DNA from: Chimonanthus salicifolius
Lineage: Eukaryota; Streptophyta; Magnoliopsida; Laurales; Calycanthaceae
Direction of reading: 5' to 3'
Length of the DNA: 64,000 nt
Assembly: GCA_013350335.1 (NCBI GenBank)
Contig: CM023542.1
Location: forward strand, 8,356,025-8,420,024
The notes beneath the pieces are model-generated. The model saw nothing but the letters and a program-made list of their open reading frames with translations. It was not told the DNA's origin and did no database searches. A program made the position numbers and the translations under genes. Below are positions 1-10,480 of the stretch, piece after piece. Position 1 is the first letter of the stretch. Every line of letters begins with the position of its first letter.

Positions 1-60
1 TTTGAATCCAAAAAGAGAGACAAGGCTCATATTGCAGACACTTCAACCACTCTGGATCAG

Positions 61-3000
61 TTGAGTCAGATTCTAACTGATCTCCGTAAGTCTCTGCCTC
101 CTCCAAGCACGTCTTCATCGTCTCATACTGCAGGTAACCTTCAGGCTTTCCTTGCTTCACAATCTAATGGTCATCCTTGGATAATTGATTCTGGAGCCAC
201 TGACCATATGGCTAATTCTTCATCGTCTGTGTCGGATTTTTCATCATCGTCTCGTAAACACGATGTGTATCTAGCCAACGGCTCTATGGTTCCTGTGGTC
301 GGCAGTGGTAAAATCGATTTTTTTCCAAATAGCATCCCTTCTACTGCTCTGGTTGTTCCTTCTTTTCCAACTCAACTCCTGTCTGTTGGAAAACTTACTA
401 ATGCTTTGAACTGTGATGTTATTTTCTCTCCTAACTCTGTCGTCTTTCAGGATCGAACGTCCAAGAAGACGATTGGTGAAGGCATATTTTCCAACGGTCT
501 TTACATGTTACCTTCTCCTCATAAGGTTTATCATGCCAAGGACCGTGTAGCGGGTCACCTCCTGCACCAACGGCTTGGACATCCTTCAAGTCGTATTTTG
601 TCTTGTCTTTTTCCGTCTGTTTCTATTCCATCTAATGTTTGTGATGTTTGTCAATTTTCAAAACAATCACGGTTACCATTTGCTTCTTCTACTTCTAAGT
701 CTCTTGCTTGTTTTGAACTGATTCATTCTGATGTATGGAGTGCTCCCATTGTTTCTTATGATGGATTTAAATATTTTGTGTTGTTCATTGATGATTGCAC
801 ACGTGTTACTTGGTTATACTTGCTCAAATCTAAAACTGAGGTGTTATCTGCTTTCAAAGATTTCTACAACATGGTTCATACTCAATTTCATGCAAAGATT
901 CAAATTCTTCGCTCTGACAATGGGACTGAATATGTCAATGCTCTTTTCGCTGATTATACTCACAACAAAGGTATTATTCATCAAACTAGCTGCGTGGGTA
1001 CGCCACAACAGAATGGTGTGTCAGAACGGAAAAATCGTCACATATTAGAAACTGCTCGAGCACTTATGTTTCAGATGCATATTCCTAAGACGTACTGGTC
1101 TCATGGTGTCTTGACTGCTATCTATTTGATTAATCGACTTCCTAGTCGAGTTATCAATTTTCAATCTCCATTGGAAGTATTGAAGAATAGACCTCTTGAC
1201 TTATCTCACCTACGTGTGTTTGGGTGTGTTTGCTATGTTCATCGCCAGAGTATTAATCGTGATAAGTTTGATGCCAGATCTCTCAGGTGTGTTTTCTTCG
1301 GTTACTCTTCCACACAGAAAGGGTACATTTGTTATGACCTCTCATCTCGCAAGCTTCTTGTATCACGTGATGTCCGCTTTGTTGAATCTGAACCATATTT
1401 TCCAGCTCCTGGTGACTCGGGGAATCGGTTCCAGGGGGAGTACTTGTCTGACTTGGTACCGCTTCCTACTGTAACTGATGATGTTTCCTGCCATAGACAT
1501 ACTATGATTCTCCCTCCAGATAACCACCCAATGTCTACAGCAACTGAAATATCGACAGCTCCTACTGAGGCTATATCTCCAGAGATCCAGCCGATTTCTA
1601 CAGCAACTGAAATACTGGCTCCTCCTCTGCCATTACGTAGATCAAGTAGAGAGACTCGTCCTCCAAAAGGAATGAAAGATTTCTTCACTTACCATGCTGT
1701 ATCATACCCAATGGAAGCTTCTCTGACATATGTTAATGTTACTCAGTCACATCTGGCCTTCTTGAGTGCAGTGTCTAGTGAACAAGAACCAAAGACATTT
1801 CGTGAAGCTAACTCTATATCTGTTTGGAGACTGGCAATGAAAGAAGAATTGCAAGCACTTGATGATAATAAAACTTGGAATATTGTCAAATTGCCTCTTG
1901 GAAAAAAGACTGTTGGGTGCCGTTGGATATACAAAATCAAGTATAAAAGTGATGGAACTGTGGAGCGATATAAGGCGAGACTTGTTGCCAGAGGCTTTAC
2001 TCAAACATATGGAGAAGATTATACAGAGACTTTCGCACCTGTTGCAAAGATGAACACTTTTCGAGTACTTCTCTCCTTAGCAGTTAATCAGGGTTGGGAA
2101 TTATCTCAAATGGATGTGAAAAATGCCTTTTTGCATGGTGATCTAGAAGAGGAGGTGTACATGAGTGTTCCACCAGGTCATTCACAAGAATCCAAAGTTG
2201 GATTTGTGTGTAAGCTAAAAAAGGCCATATATGGACTTAAGCAATCTCCCCGTGCGTGGTATGCTAAACTCAGTTCTGTTCTATTGAGTAATGGGCTTCA
2301 AAGGAGTGCAGCTGATTCTTCTTTGTTTGTAAAAAAAGGTACGTGTGGTACAACTATTGTTTTAGTCTATGTTGATGATATAGTGATCACAGGCGATGAT
2401 AAAAATGAAATTAGAAGGCTTAAGACTTTACTGCACAAAAGATTTGCCATCAAAGATCTTGGAGTGTTAAAGTATTTTCTTGGATTAGAAGTTGCCTACT
2501 CAAGGAAGGGAATATTTCTCAATCAAAGAAAATATGTGCTGGACCTGTTGCAAGATATTGGAAAGATGGGAGTTAAACCATCAGATACTCCAATTGACAG
2601 TGGAGGTAAGCTTGATAATGATGGTGAATTGTTAACTGATATTGGTCAGTTTCAAAGGTTAGTTGGTCGATTGATTTATCTAACGATTACTAGGCCAGAT
2701 ATTTCTTATGCAGTCAGTTTAGTCAGCAGATTTATGCATGCACCTACAGTTACTCACATGAATGCTGTCAATCGAATTTTACAATATTTGAAGGGTTCTC
2801 CAGGAAGGGGAATATGGATGCGGAAGAATGGAAATAGTTCCATTACTGCTTACACTGATGCTGATTGGGCAGGTTGTCCGGTTGATCGACGATCTACGAA
2901 GCAGGATATTGTACATTTGTGGGAGGTAATCTGGTAACTTGGAAAAGTAAAAAACAGAGTGTTGTTGCAAGATCAAGTGCAGAAGCAGAATATCGTGCAA

Positions 3001-3323
3001 TGGCTTTAACCACCAGTGAAGTTATTTGGCTTCGGTTCTTATTAAAAGATTTGGGTTTTGGTTCTAATCAGCCAACGCAAATGTTTTGTGATAATCAAGC
3101 TGCCATTCACATTGCTTCAAATCCGGTGTTTCATGAGAGAACCAAACACATTGAGGTGGATTGTCATTTTGTTCGAGAAAATTTGCAAGCTAATGTTATT
3201 TCTACTCCGTTTGTTCGCAGTGATCAACAATTAGCAGATATCTTCACAAAAAGTCTCTCCGCTGTTAAATTCCAAGATATTTTATCCAAGTTGGGCTCAA
3301 TCGACATTTTCGCACCTACTTGA
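61..3323 (+). pseudogene. Copia gag-pol polyprotein, one frameshift
   Basis: The first open frame (61-2937, 958 codons) holds an aspartic protease active site (DSGATDHM, residues 43-50), the HHCC GAG-pre-integrase zinc region (about 165-225), the DDE integrase core (IHSDVW, LRSDNG, GVSERKN) and the reverse transcriptase with YVDD at about residue 770. RNase H starts with AYTDADWAG and then loses frame at about 2900-2910. The rest of RNase H (SSAEAEYRAM, CDNQAA, RTKHIEVD) continues in another frame to a stop at 3321-3323. A one-base indel in the element explains this. As in most copia elements all enzymes would come from one polyprotein. The true start is outside the window or upstream in gag; position 61 is only where the open frame begins. 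Confidence 0.92.
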
Positions 3324-3330
3324 GGGGGAG

Positions 3331-3587
3331 TGTTGAAATAGAAAAGAGAGGATGAGTAGGACTCTAAGTCCTAACTCAATTAGGTCTCAGAGTCCTAACT
3401 CAATGGGGTCTCAGAGTCCTAAATGAACTCATACTTGTATTGTCTCTTATAAATATGTCTCTAATGTACATGAAAAAAAAATACAGCGAAATAATATACT
3501 CTCTTTCTCTCGTGGTTTTTTCCTTATGGGTTTTCCACGTAAATCCTATGTTATGATGATTTGTGGTGTGTGATTTATGTTTCTACA
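3331..3587 (+). repeat. 3' LTR of the copia element (257 bp)
   Basis: It begins TG directly after the purine tract and ends CA. Inside are three near-copies of a short phrase, AGTCCTAACTCAAT and variants (3363-3425), a TATA-like box CTTATAAATATG at about 3447 and a CT-rich run at about 3499-3510. The short length and TG...CA ends fit a copia LTR. The right boundary rests on the terminal dinucleotide only. Confidence 0.8.
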
Positions 3588-3746
3588 ACCCTGGATGTCT
3601 ATTGTTGAATTTTAGAAAATGGCATTGTACCCTTTATTGGATGAATGAGTAAGACATCAATGAAGGTAATCAATTATATTTGAATTCTTAAGAAATGTAT
3701 GGAAATTGAAGGAACATAAGAAATTTTTTATTTATTTGTTGGGCAG
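3588..3746 (+). other. Intron remnant before a ZIP exon
   Basis: AT-rich DNA between the copia LTR and the ZIP exon. It ends in a good splice acceptor (T-rich stretch, then GGGCAG at 3741-3746). This makes it the 3' part of a ZIP intron into which the copia element inserted. The intron's 5' part and the upstream exons would lie before the retrotransposon, outside the window. Confidence 0.6.
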
Positions 3747-4316
3747 GTATTGGAACTGGGCATAGTAGTACATTCTGTGGTGATTGGACTCTCGTTAGGT
3801 GCCTCCAACAACACTTGCACCATCAAGCCTTTGATTGCTGCACTCTGTTTCCACCAGATGTTTGAAGGAATGGGACTTGGTGGTTGCATCCTTCAGGTTT
3901 ACCTCAAGTGGATTCTGACAACAATAAACATAAATTATACTAATAAATTATCTAAAATGTTTATGATAAACTAATAATGGTATTATCTTTGATGAATGTT
4001 GATGCAACAGGCCGAGTACAAGATGGTAAAGAAAGCAATCATGGTGTTCTTCTTCTCTACAACGACTCCATTTGGCATTGCACTTGGGATAGGATTATCA
4101 AATGTGTACAGAGAAAATAGCCCAAACGCATTGATCGTAGTTGGATTGCTAAATGCATCATCTGCAGGACTCCTTATCTACATGGCACTTGTGGACCTTT
4201 TGGCCGCTGATTTCATGGGCCCAAAGCTCCAAGCGAGTGTAGGGCTTCAGCTCAAGTCATACGTTGCTGTTCTTGTGGGTGCTGGTGGAATGTCACTGAT
4301 GGCAAAATGGGCTTGA
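3747..4316 (+). CDS. ZIP-family metal transporter, last two exons (partial)
   Basis: Two exons, 3747-3896 and 4011-4316, join in phase 0 across a 114-bp GT-AG intron. The first encodes [20 protein letters not shown], the fourth membrane helix of ZIP transporters with its conserved His and HSVVIG pattern, followed by [11 protein letters not shown] of helix five. The second encodes helices six to eight and ends MAKWA, the usual length for this C-terminus. ZIP proteins carry Zn, Fe and similar divalent metals into the cytosol across the plasma or an organelle membrane, and the two His residues are part of the metal path. The first three helices and the variable loop are not in the window; the copia element separates them. 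No stop or frameshift is seen in these exons, so the gene may still be spliced. Which ZIP/IRT member it is cannot be told. Confidence 0.9.
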
Positions 4317-4600
4317 TGGGCTTTGCTTTCATTTAGTCTGTAATAAAATGTAACCAGATGTTGAGCTTGAGTCTAATCATATGTACAGTTTGGTTCCACA
4401 ATTTAGCCTTATGCCGACTGGTCTTTTCAAGATCGCTTTACCACTGATTTCCACTTGGAGAGAAGAGTTAAAGAATAGTAATCCTAATGTGATCTTTTCT
4501 TTCTCCTTTCTCTAACATGGCAATTGATCACATCCAACAACCCAGAGAATAAATATTTCTTAAGTTTGGTTTTCTCCGTCCAAATTAGTGTTTTAAAATT
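4317..4600 (+). other. ZIP 3' UTR and flank
   Basis: Immediately after the ZIP stop there is a TAATAAAATG stretch (4341-4350) that could act as a near-upstream polyadenylation element. The rest is unremarkable AT-rich DNA. Confidence 0.45.
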
Positions 4601-4774
4601 CAGACAGAGCCGGCCGGTCGAACCGGAACTAACAACTCAACGGTTCAGCGGATTCAAAAATACTTCCAAAGTGAAAAATTGTTTTAACCCGCGGGTTGAT
4701 GATGAACCATTCGAACTAGATGGACCACCCGGGTATTTCAAAACCCTTTAATATTATGAAAGAAAGAACCCTCA

Positions 4775-4932
4775 CACGAACACATACACACGCACCCCAC
4801 AAACACACACGTGCGCACACCCACACCCACACATACGCACATCCGCATATGCACACACACACCCACCCTCACACGCACGCACCACACACGCACACCCACC
4901 CACCTACGCATACACGCACACACTTGCACACA
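4775..4932. repeat. Imperfect CA-rich array (about 155 bp)
   Basis: A run of CACACN, CACGC and CACCC words on the plus strand, almost free of T. It is an interrupted dinucleotide repeat, not a clean microsatellite. Open frames on both strands here are products of the repeat and not genes. Confidence 0.9.
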
Positions 4933-6895
4933 TACTTTATCCTTGTTCTCTTACACTCAGATTTTACCTCTAAAGCTTTTATCTAATTTTTCCTCATTTT
5001 TTCTAACTTTCAAATGTATAATAAGTTCTTATAATGACTTTGTTATATTGTGTATTTAAGCTTTATGACGTCAGTAAAATTCATCAAAAAATTTATTTTT
5101 ATATATAATTAATTTATTTTTATATGTGTTTTATTTATTTATTTATTTATATTATCCTGCTGACATCATAGTTTAATTTAGTTTGTATAGGTTGGTTGAA
5201 TCAAGTTGAACTAAACTAGAGCTTTGAACAGTTCGATGAACTATCTAAATTCTGAAATTTTGCTTTAAATATACGAGTCTTTTATCTTCACATGCATGTG
5301 ATTGCCTGGCACATGAGAAAATCTCCCACAAAATTGTTTGTAAGCAATAATTCAACATGGGCTTGGATTTGGATGCATAAAAACTTGCCTGAGTTAAATT
5401 TTAAGATGGATCTTGAGATTCAAGAAGTAGTCTTGAGATCTAACTAGTTGTATATGGAGCACGTCGTGTTAAAATTAGTGGATCAATTTTTTCACTTCGA
5501 ACTAATCTAAGATAAGTTTAGATTTAATTAAAGAAGATGACCAGTGACTTGGTATTCTTGTTTCCAAAGAGATTTAACTACTCTTAACTATGATACGTGC
5601 CCGCAAGAATTGTAGGATGTTACATGTGGTGTTAATACAAATCCACCATCAAATACTATGGAGGATAAAAAATTGGACAGGGTTCTATCCCATCAAATAG
5701 TTAGTGGAAGGTGATACACTGATTCAAATCTCATATTTTTCTTCATGAATCAGTTAGTATATAATCATTGAAAGAGAGCCTATAAATATACACAAATAAA
5801 CCCACAACTCAGGCCAGACCAGAAATAAAAAAAGAATAGAAAAGAAGTCAAGCCCAAAAAGACCAACAAATCAACTCAAGCGAACCAAGAACTAAACAGG
5901 ACAAATAAAGCCCAAAGATCAGAGAAAGAAACACTCAAAGGTTTCTAAAAAAGAATGTACAACATGTGAAATTGTTGGAGAAAGAGATTAAAAGCTTGAA
6001 ACTTTAGTGGGAATATTGTAATAGACTATGTTGTTATCATCATAGTCAAATTCATACAACTTTCTATTTTTAGATTCTTCAAATTTTGAAGATAAGGTGC
6101 AAAGGTATCTACAATAGGAGGAATCAAAGCAAAAGGATGTAAATCAATTTTGTGGTTCTAACATGATTTTAAGGAGTCAAAGACTGATGAAGCAAAAGCA
6201 CTTATAAGTTCACCCAATTTAGGCAAGAGCCCATAGATGAGTGGTGTTAAGTCTTAACTCATTGGCAGAGAATAAGACTGAGGATAGAAAATTATCTTAA
6301 TTTGAAGAAGCAGAGGAGGAAATGTAATTTGAATTGCAAGGATCTTCATGTGATAGAAAGTTGAATCCGAAATACTTAATAGAGCTTTTACAGAGGTCAT
6401 GGTGATGAAGGACTTTTTGTGCTAGGGTTGATAATATTTTACTCAACTCGTGAACCTACTCGATTCGAAAAAAAATGGATTTGAGTCATGCATTCTTTAA
6501 AAAAAAATTAAATTGACCTGACGCAATTCAAAATAATATATTTATTGTTTACCTATTATTTTAGCTATGTCTCCACCAAGTTAGAAATTCTTATCCTACT
6601 TGTTAAAGACTAAGTTTGGATAGTTTATTGTGTAGAAATTTATAATATCAAAATGGTTTATTTTTAGAAATCGGTATGGAGAAAGTCTAGAACCTAAACT
6701 TGTGAAACAAGTCATGCGTGTTGTATGGATGAAATATAAAAATCCTTTCTCCAATAATCAAAGACTGATCCACGTTTCTCCAACAAAGTCTTTGTTTGTC
6801 TTCACATGCATGTGATTGGATGCACATATGAGAAAAATCTCCAGCAAAGTTGTACGGATGTTTGAGATCTATTATAATTAATTTCTTTTTTTAAG
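4933..6895. other. AT-rich non-coding DNA
   Basis: No coding pattern or RNA gene seen. An ATTTATTTATTT run lies at about 5127-5150. A phrase around ACATGCATGTGATTG occurs twice, at about 5291 and about 6803, each within similar text, which suggests an old dispersed repeat or duplication. Confidence 0.5.
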
Positions 6896-7000
6896 TTTTT
6901 TTTTTTTTGAATTTACGTGTGAAAAACTACGGGAAACCCAACGTAAAATCCTCATGGGTGATACCCACTGTCCTTAAAGTACACCAGGTTAGACCATGAG
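6893..7000 (-). mobile_element. SINE fragment, family 1 (head missing)
   Basis: A T-tract (6893-6908) followed by the body shared with copies at 35927-36095 and 47858-48037 (ACGTGTG, GGGAAA, GGTGATAC, CTGTCCTTA). Read on the minus strand it is a SINE body with a 3' poly(A) tail. The tRNA-like head seen in the other two copies is absent: similarity stops at ACCATGAG near 7000. It is probably 5'-truncated. Confidence 0.75.
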
Positions 7001-8251
7001 TAGTAAAACAGAATAATTATGAAATTCAGGACGATCAAAAATCTAATTTTTGATAAAATCGAATGAAAGAGTAAAATTCAAAATGCTAACAATTCCAAAC
7101 AGATGAATTTATATTGGTATAGTTGGCAGTGTAGAGGCCCTTGAAATCAATCTGATACTTTATAATGGCTTGCATTCAAATCAGTAAATAAATGAATTTT
7201 GTACTCCCTCCGTCCCAATATGGTTTGGGAGGCAGTCTGGACCTATTTAAACTCTTTTAAGTTTCAAGTAGAGATGGAATTAGCAGCATAAATTAAATTA
7301 TTAGGCTCTTTGGGATGTAAATATTAGCTTAGCTCTTGCTTCAAACAAATAAAAGGAATATTCAAATAGTAATTTTATTTTAGGCCCTGTCCATCTTTCA
7401 CTTGTTTTTTTTTTTTTTTTCTACTATTTAAATATTCGTAGGAGTGTAAGACTAAGGATGCAACTTCATGCTCAAAAACGTATGTGTAGCTAAATTTGGG
7501 CCTGGATCAGGCCCAACTATGTAAGCTTGACAAATCTGGAAAGCCCATATTGAGCCCGAGGCCAACTATCGGTCTTTTAATTTGGACCTAGATTGAACCT
7601 GGCCTTAGGAAGCCGAAGAGGGCTGGGGTTAGGCTTTTCTAGATTGGGTCAACCCTGGCACCGGTTCAGGCTTGGGCCATAAAACACAAATATTGATTGG
7701 GCTCTGGTAGGACCAAAGCCTGCCCTAGCCCACAAGAGTTGCACTGCATTTAATTTCTCTTTTAAATGGGATTTGATTTTCATCTCTCTCATGAAGGATG
7801 CATTTGTGCATTTGGAAGGTTGAACGTGTTTCATGGGCTTTGTGCAGTGGACAATGAGCTGTGGGCTTACATATTTAATAATTTAAAGCTTCAACTTTGA
7901 CCTTTGGCATATGAACAATTCAATGAGATGACCGTTCTATCTCGACATTCCACACTCCATACTTCTATAGTATCAAAAAGTTTTTACGACTTATCAAATT
8001 TTGTGACCTATGAAGAACTCAATTTTCATGTGACAATCTATGACATGAAGCGGAGCACCCATTATTTATTATTGCTCAACCTAATTCTTGACTTAGGCTT
8101 TATCAAGCATATAAGTCTTTCGAAGAGCCCTACGTCACTTAATTTGATAAACTAATTATTCTATACAATACTTGAGACATCTCCTCTTAATGACTAGTTT
8201 TTTAATGTGAGTTCTAACTCAAGAATGTTATCCTGTCATGATTTTTTAATA
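7001..8251. other. Non-coding DNA with a GGCCC-rich patch
   Basis: No gene recognised. From about 7495 to 7710 the sequence is rich in GGGCC/GGCCC words and may be an old MITE, but I could not define its ends. A short homopolymer T run lies at about 7407-7420. Confidence 0.4.
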
Positions 8252-8504
8252 TAGGGCTGAAATCGGGTCGAGTCGGGTTTCTTAAATTTCAACCTGAATT
8301 CGAACCTAACTCAACCCGAATTTTAACCCGACCCGCATTTTGAACTTATTTTAGTTGGGTCGGGTCTGGTTAACTTAAAAATCCCTCAACCCGACCTAAT
8401 CTGAATTCCATACGGGTTTCTGTCTTCTCAACCCGACCGACCCGCTGATCCGACTTGCATGATTTCTTGGGTCGAATCAAAACCCGACCTGAGTTTCACC
8501 CCTA
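8252..8504. mobile_element. Small MITE with CGGGT-rich inverted ends
   Basis: The left end TAGGGCTGAAATCGGGTCG matches the reverse complement of the right end, which reads TAGGGGTGAAACTCAGGTCG. The body is full of CGGGT/ACCCG words. The (C/T)AGGGGTGAAA terminus is common among non-autonomous hAT elements of plants. I see no convincing 8-bp target duplication, so the superfamily is inferred from the end sequence only. Confidence 0.65.
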
Positions 8505-8836
8505 GTATTAGAGTAGGTTCCACGTACAACTAATGCATATAAGGGAGGATGAGCAGTTGTAGGTGAGGACATATGTGAAATGAAAAGAAAGTCTCATGTT
8601 GTCTAATTTGATAAATAGATTACTCTATATTATAGTTAAGCCACACATAACATCTTTTATCTAGATTTTATGAAAATAAGCTAAAACAAAGTCAAATTGA
8701 ACCCCTTTTTTTAGTTATGATTTTTGTAGAAATAATATGAGAAAAAGCTTATAACAACTCCCAAAAGTAATGGGAGCCACACCGACAAAAATCCAATCAC
8801 TTAGAATTGAGATTGAAGAAGGTGGAGTCGTGGAAT
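8505..8836. other. Non-coding flank
   Basis: Nothing recognised. Its last bases (GGAAT, 8832-8836) are the left target site of the solo LTR that follows. Confidence 0.4.
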
Positions 8837-9628
8837 TGTAATGCTCTGACCCGAATTAGGCGTAATTAGTATGACAAATCATACTTTAACCTGTTAATCT
8901 TAAGATTACGGTTAGAGCTTTACGAAAAGCCCAGGTTTGGCCCATTCAGATCTTGAAAGCTCGATGATCCAACTCGTCTAGTGGGAATGGCAAAATGGTA
9001 ATTTACCATTTATCGATGTTATTTTTACTATTTATGTAATTATTTGATTATTGTTGAATAATATTGATTTCCTTAATTAAGGATTTTAATTTATAAATAT
9101 AGTATTATATTATTTCCAGAAAATGTTATTTAAAACTACCCGAAAAGATCCCGAAAGTGAAAAAATAATTTTTATTAGACGATTTTAGAAATAAGAAAAT
9201 TTTAAGAAAAATGTGTGATTTTAGACCTTCTTATAACTCACTATTTTATTTCTTCAAATGTTGAAAATAAAGGTTTTAAACCCTTTTTATAAATACAAGT
9301 TAAATTAAGTAAATAGTGTCAAAATGTGGATTTTGTTTAAATCTATAGTTTTTGTAAGATTTAAATCTCCAAAATTTTATGAAAAATAGAGTTTATAAAA
9401 CCCAACATTTTTGTTAAGTTGGACTAAATTAATTAAGACAAATAAATCATATAATTAGTTAAAATTTAATTAAGATGAAAAAATGACTTATTTGTAAAAT
9501 TCACTCAATGACTTATTTGCAAATTTTTTTTATTGTTACCACTTCTACGTGGCTAGAAGCTGGCGTCGGACTCATGCAACGCTCGTGGGTTGCCGGTGAG
9601 GTGTCTTTCACCTAGCCAAGCTGGTGAG

Positions 9629-9637
9629 TCTATAAAT
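9629..9637 (+). promoter_or_regulatory. TATA box of the outer solo LTR
   Basis: TCTATAAAT followed by a CT-rich leader. The other copy of this LTR (54162-57353) has the equivalent CTATAAATT on the minus strand near 56570, which supports it as the family promoter. Confidence 0.6.
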
Positions 9638-10099
9638 TTCTGCCCTTTCTCCCAGCTAGATTCGCCCCAAATAGAAATCAAATCAGTTAGAAAAGAAATT
9701 ACTCTCCCTCTCTGTTTTCAAATTTTCACCGTGAGCTGTGAAGTGGAAAAATTTTCAAGTTTCGGAATTTCGATCCAAGAGCTTTAGCGAAGGTAACCTT
9801 TGTGTTCCTTTTCAAATTCCAGTCGATTTAGAATCAAACAGAAGTAAAATTTATTAAGTTTTGAGTGTTAAAAATGGATTTGAAGTTTTAAAGAAAATCT
9901 TGGATTTTCATGTGTCACACCTGTTTTCTTATTAAAATCAGATGTTTTAAATCAGTGTTAATGTTTTAATTTATTCCCTTTCACAAGAGGACTCACTAAG
10001 GAGTCCATCTGACCTGTTAGATATGAAAAACGAACTCAAAAAATCCATTGTTTATAGATTCGTATTTCACATAGCCGCTGCCCGTTGTTGTCTGTTGCG

Positions 10100-10480
10100 G
10101 CTGACAGAGAAAGAAGACGACTCTCGGAAGGTCCGAGAGTGGGCTTCAGAAGTTCCGAAGCAGACACTTCGGAAATTCCAAACTTTGGTTCGGGGTTCCG
10201 AAGTGTCCAGAGGCCAACCTTCTCTCTGCCTCTGCTGAAGGGATGTTCCGAAACTGTTTGGAAGAGCCAAACTGTTCGGAAGTTCCGAGCTTCTCTCGGC
10301 AAGTTCCGAGACACACAGACTCAATGATTTCTCTGTTTTTGCTGATTTCTGCTCGGAAGCACCCTCGAAAGTTCCGACACATGAGCCTCAGAAGCTCCGA
10401 AGGACAAAACCCTTGCTCCAAAGGTTCTGTAAACCCAGTTTTTAGACAGTTCTATGTTTTTAGGTTCCGAGACCTGTTTC
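10100..10480. repeat. TTCCGA/TCGGAA word array inside the solo LTR
   Basis: Many copies of TTCCGA and its complement in both orientations, irregularly spaced, downstream of the TATA box. The sibling LTR has a similar array at about 55720-56080 built on TCGGA.CGTCCGA. Open frames in all registers here are by-products of the repeated words. Confidence 0.7.

Larger units (their letters stand above)
1..3587 (+). mobile_element. Ty1/copia LTR retrotransposon, 3' part (5' end outside window)
   Basis: The domain order protease, GAG-pre-integrase, integrase, reverse transcriptase, RNase H is that of Ty1/copia (integrase before RT). The reading frame is followed by a polypurine tract (GAGGGGGAG, 3322-3330) and one LTR that starts TGTTGAAATAG at 3331 and ends TTCTACA at 3587. 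The 5' LTR, primer-binding site and most of gag lie before the window, so the target-site duplication cannot be tested; the five bases after the LTR are ACCCT. The element has one frameshift near its 3' end but is otherwise well preserved, which suggests a fairly young insertion. It ends about 160 bp before an exon of a ZIP transporter. Confidence 0.95.

Noticed and set aside
4720..5059. Thr/His-rich frames
   Set aside because: Translations of the CA-rich array.
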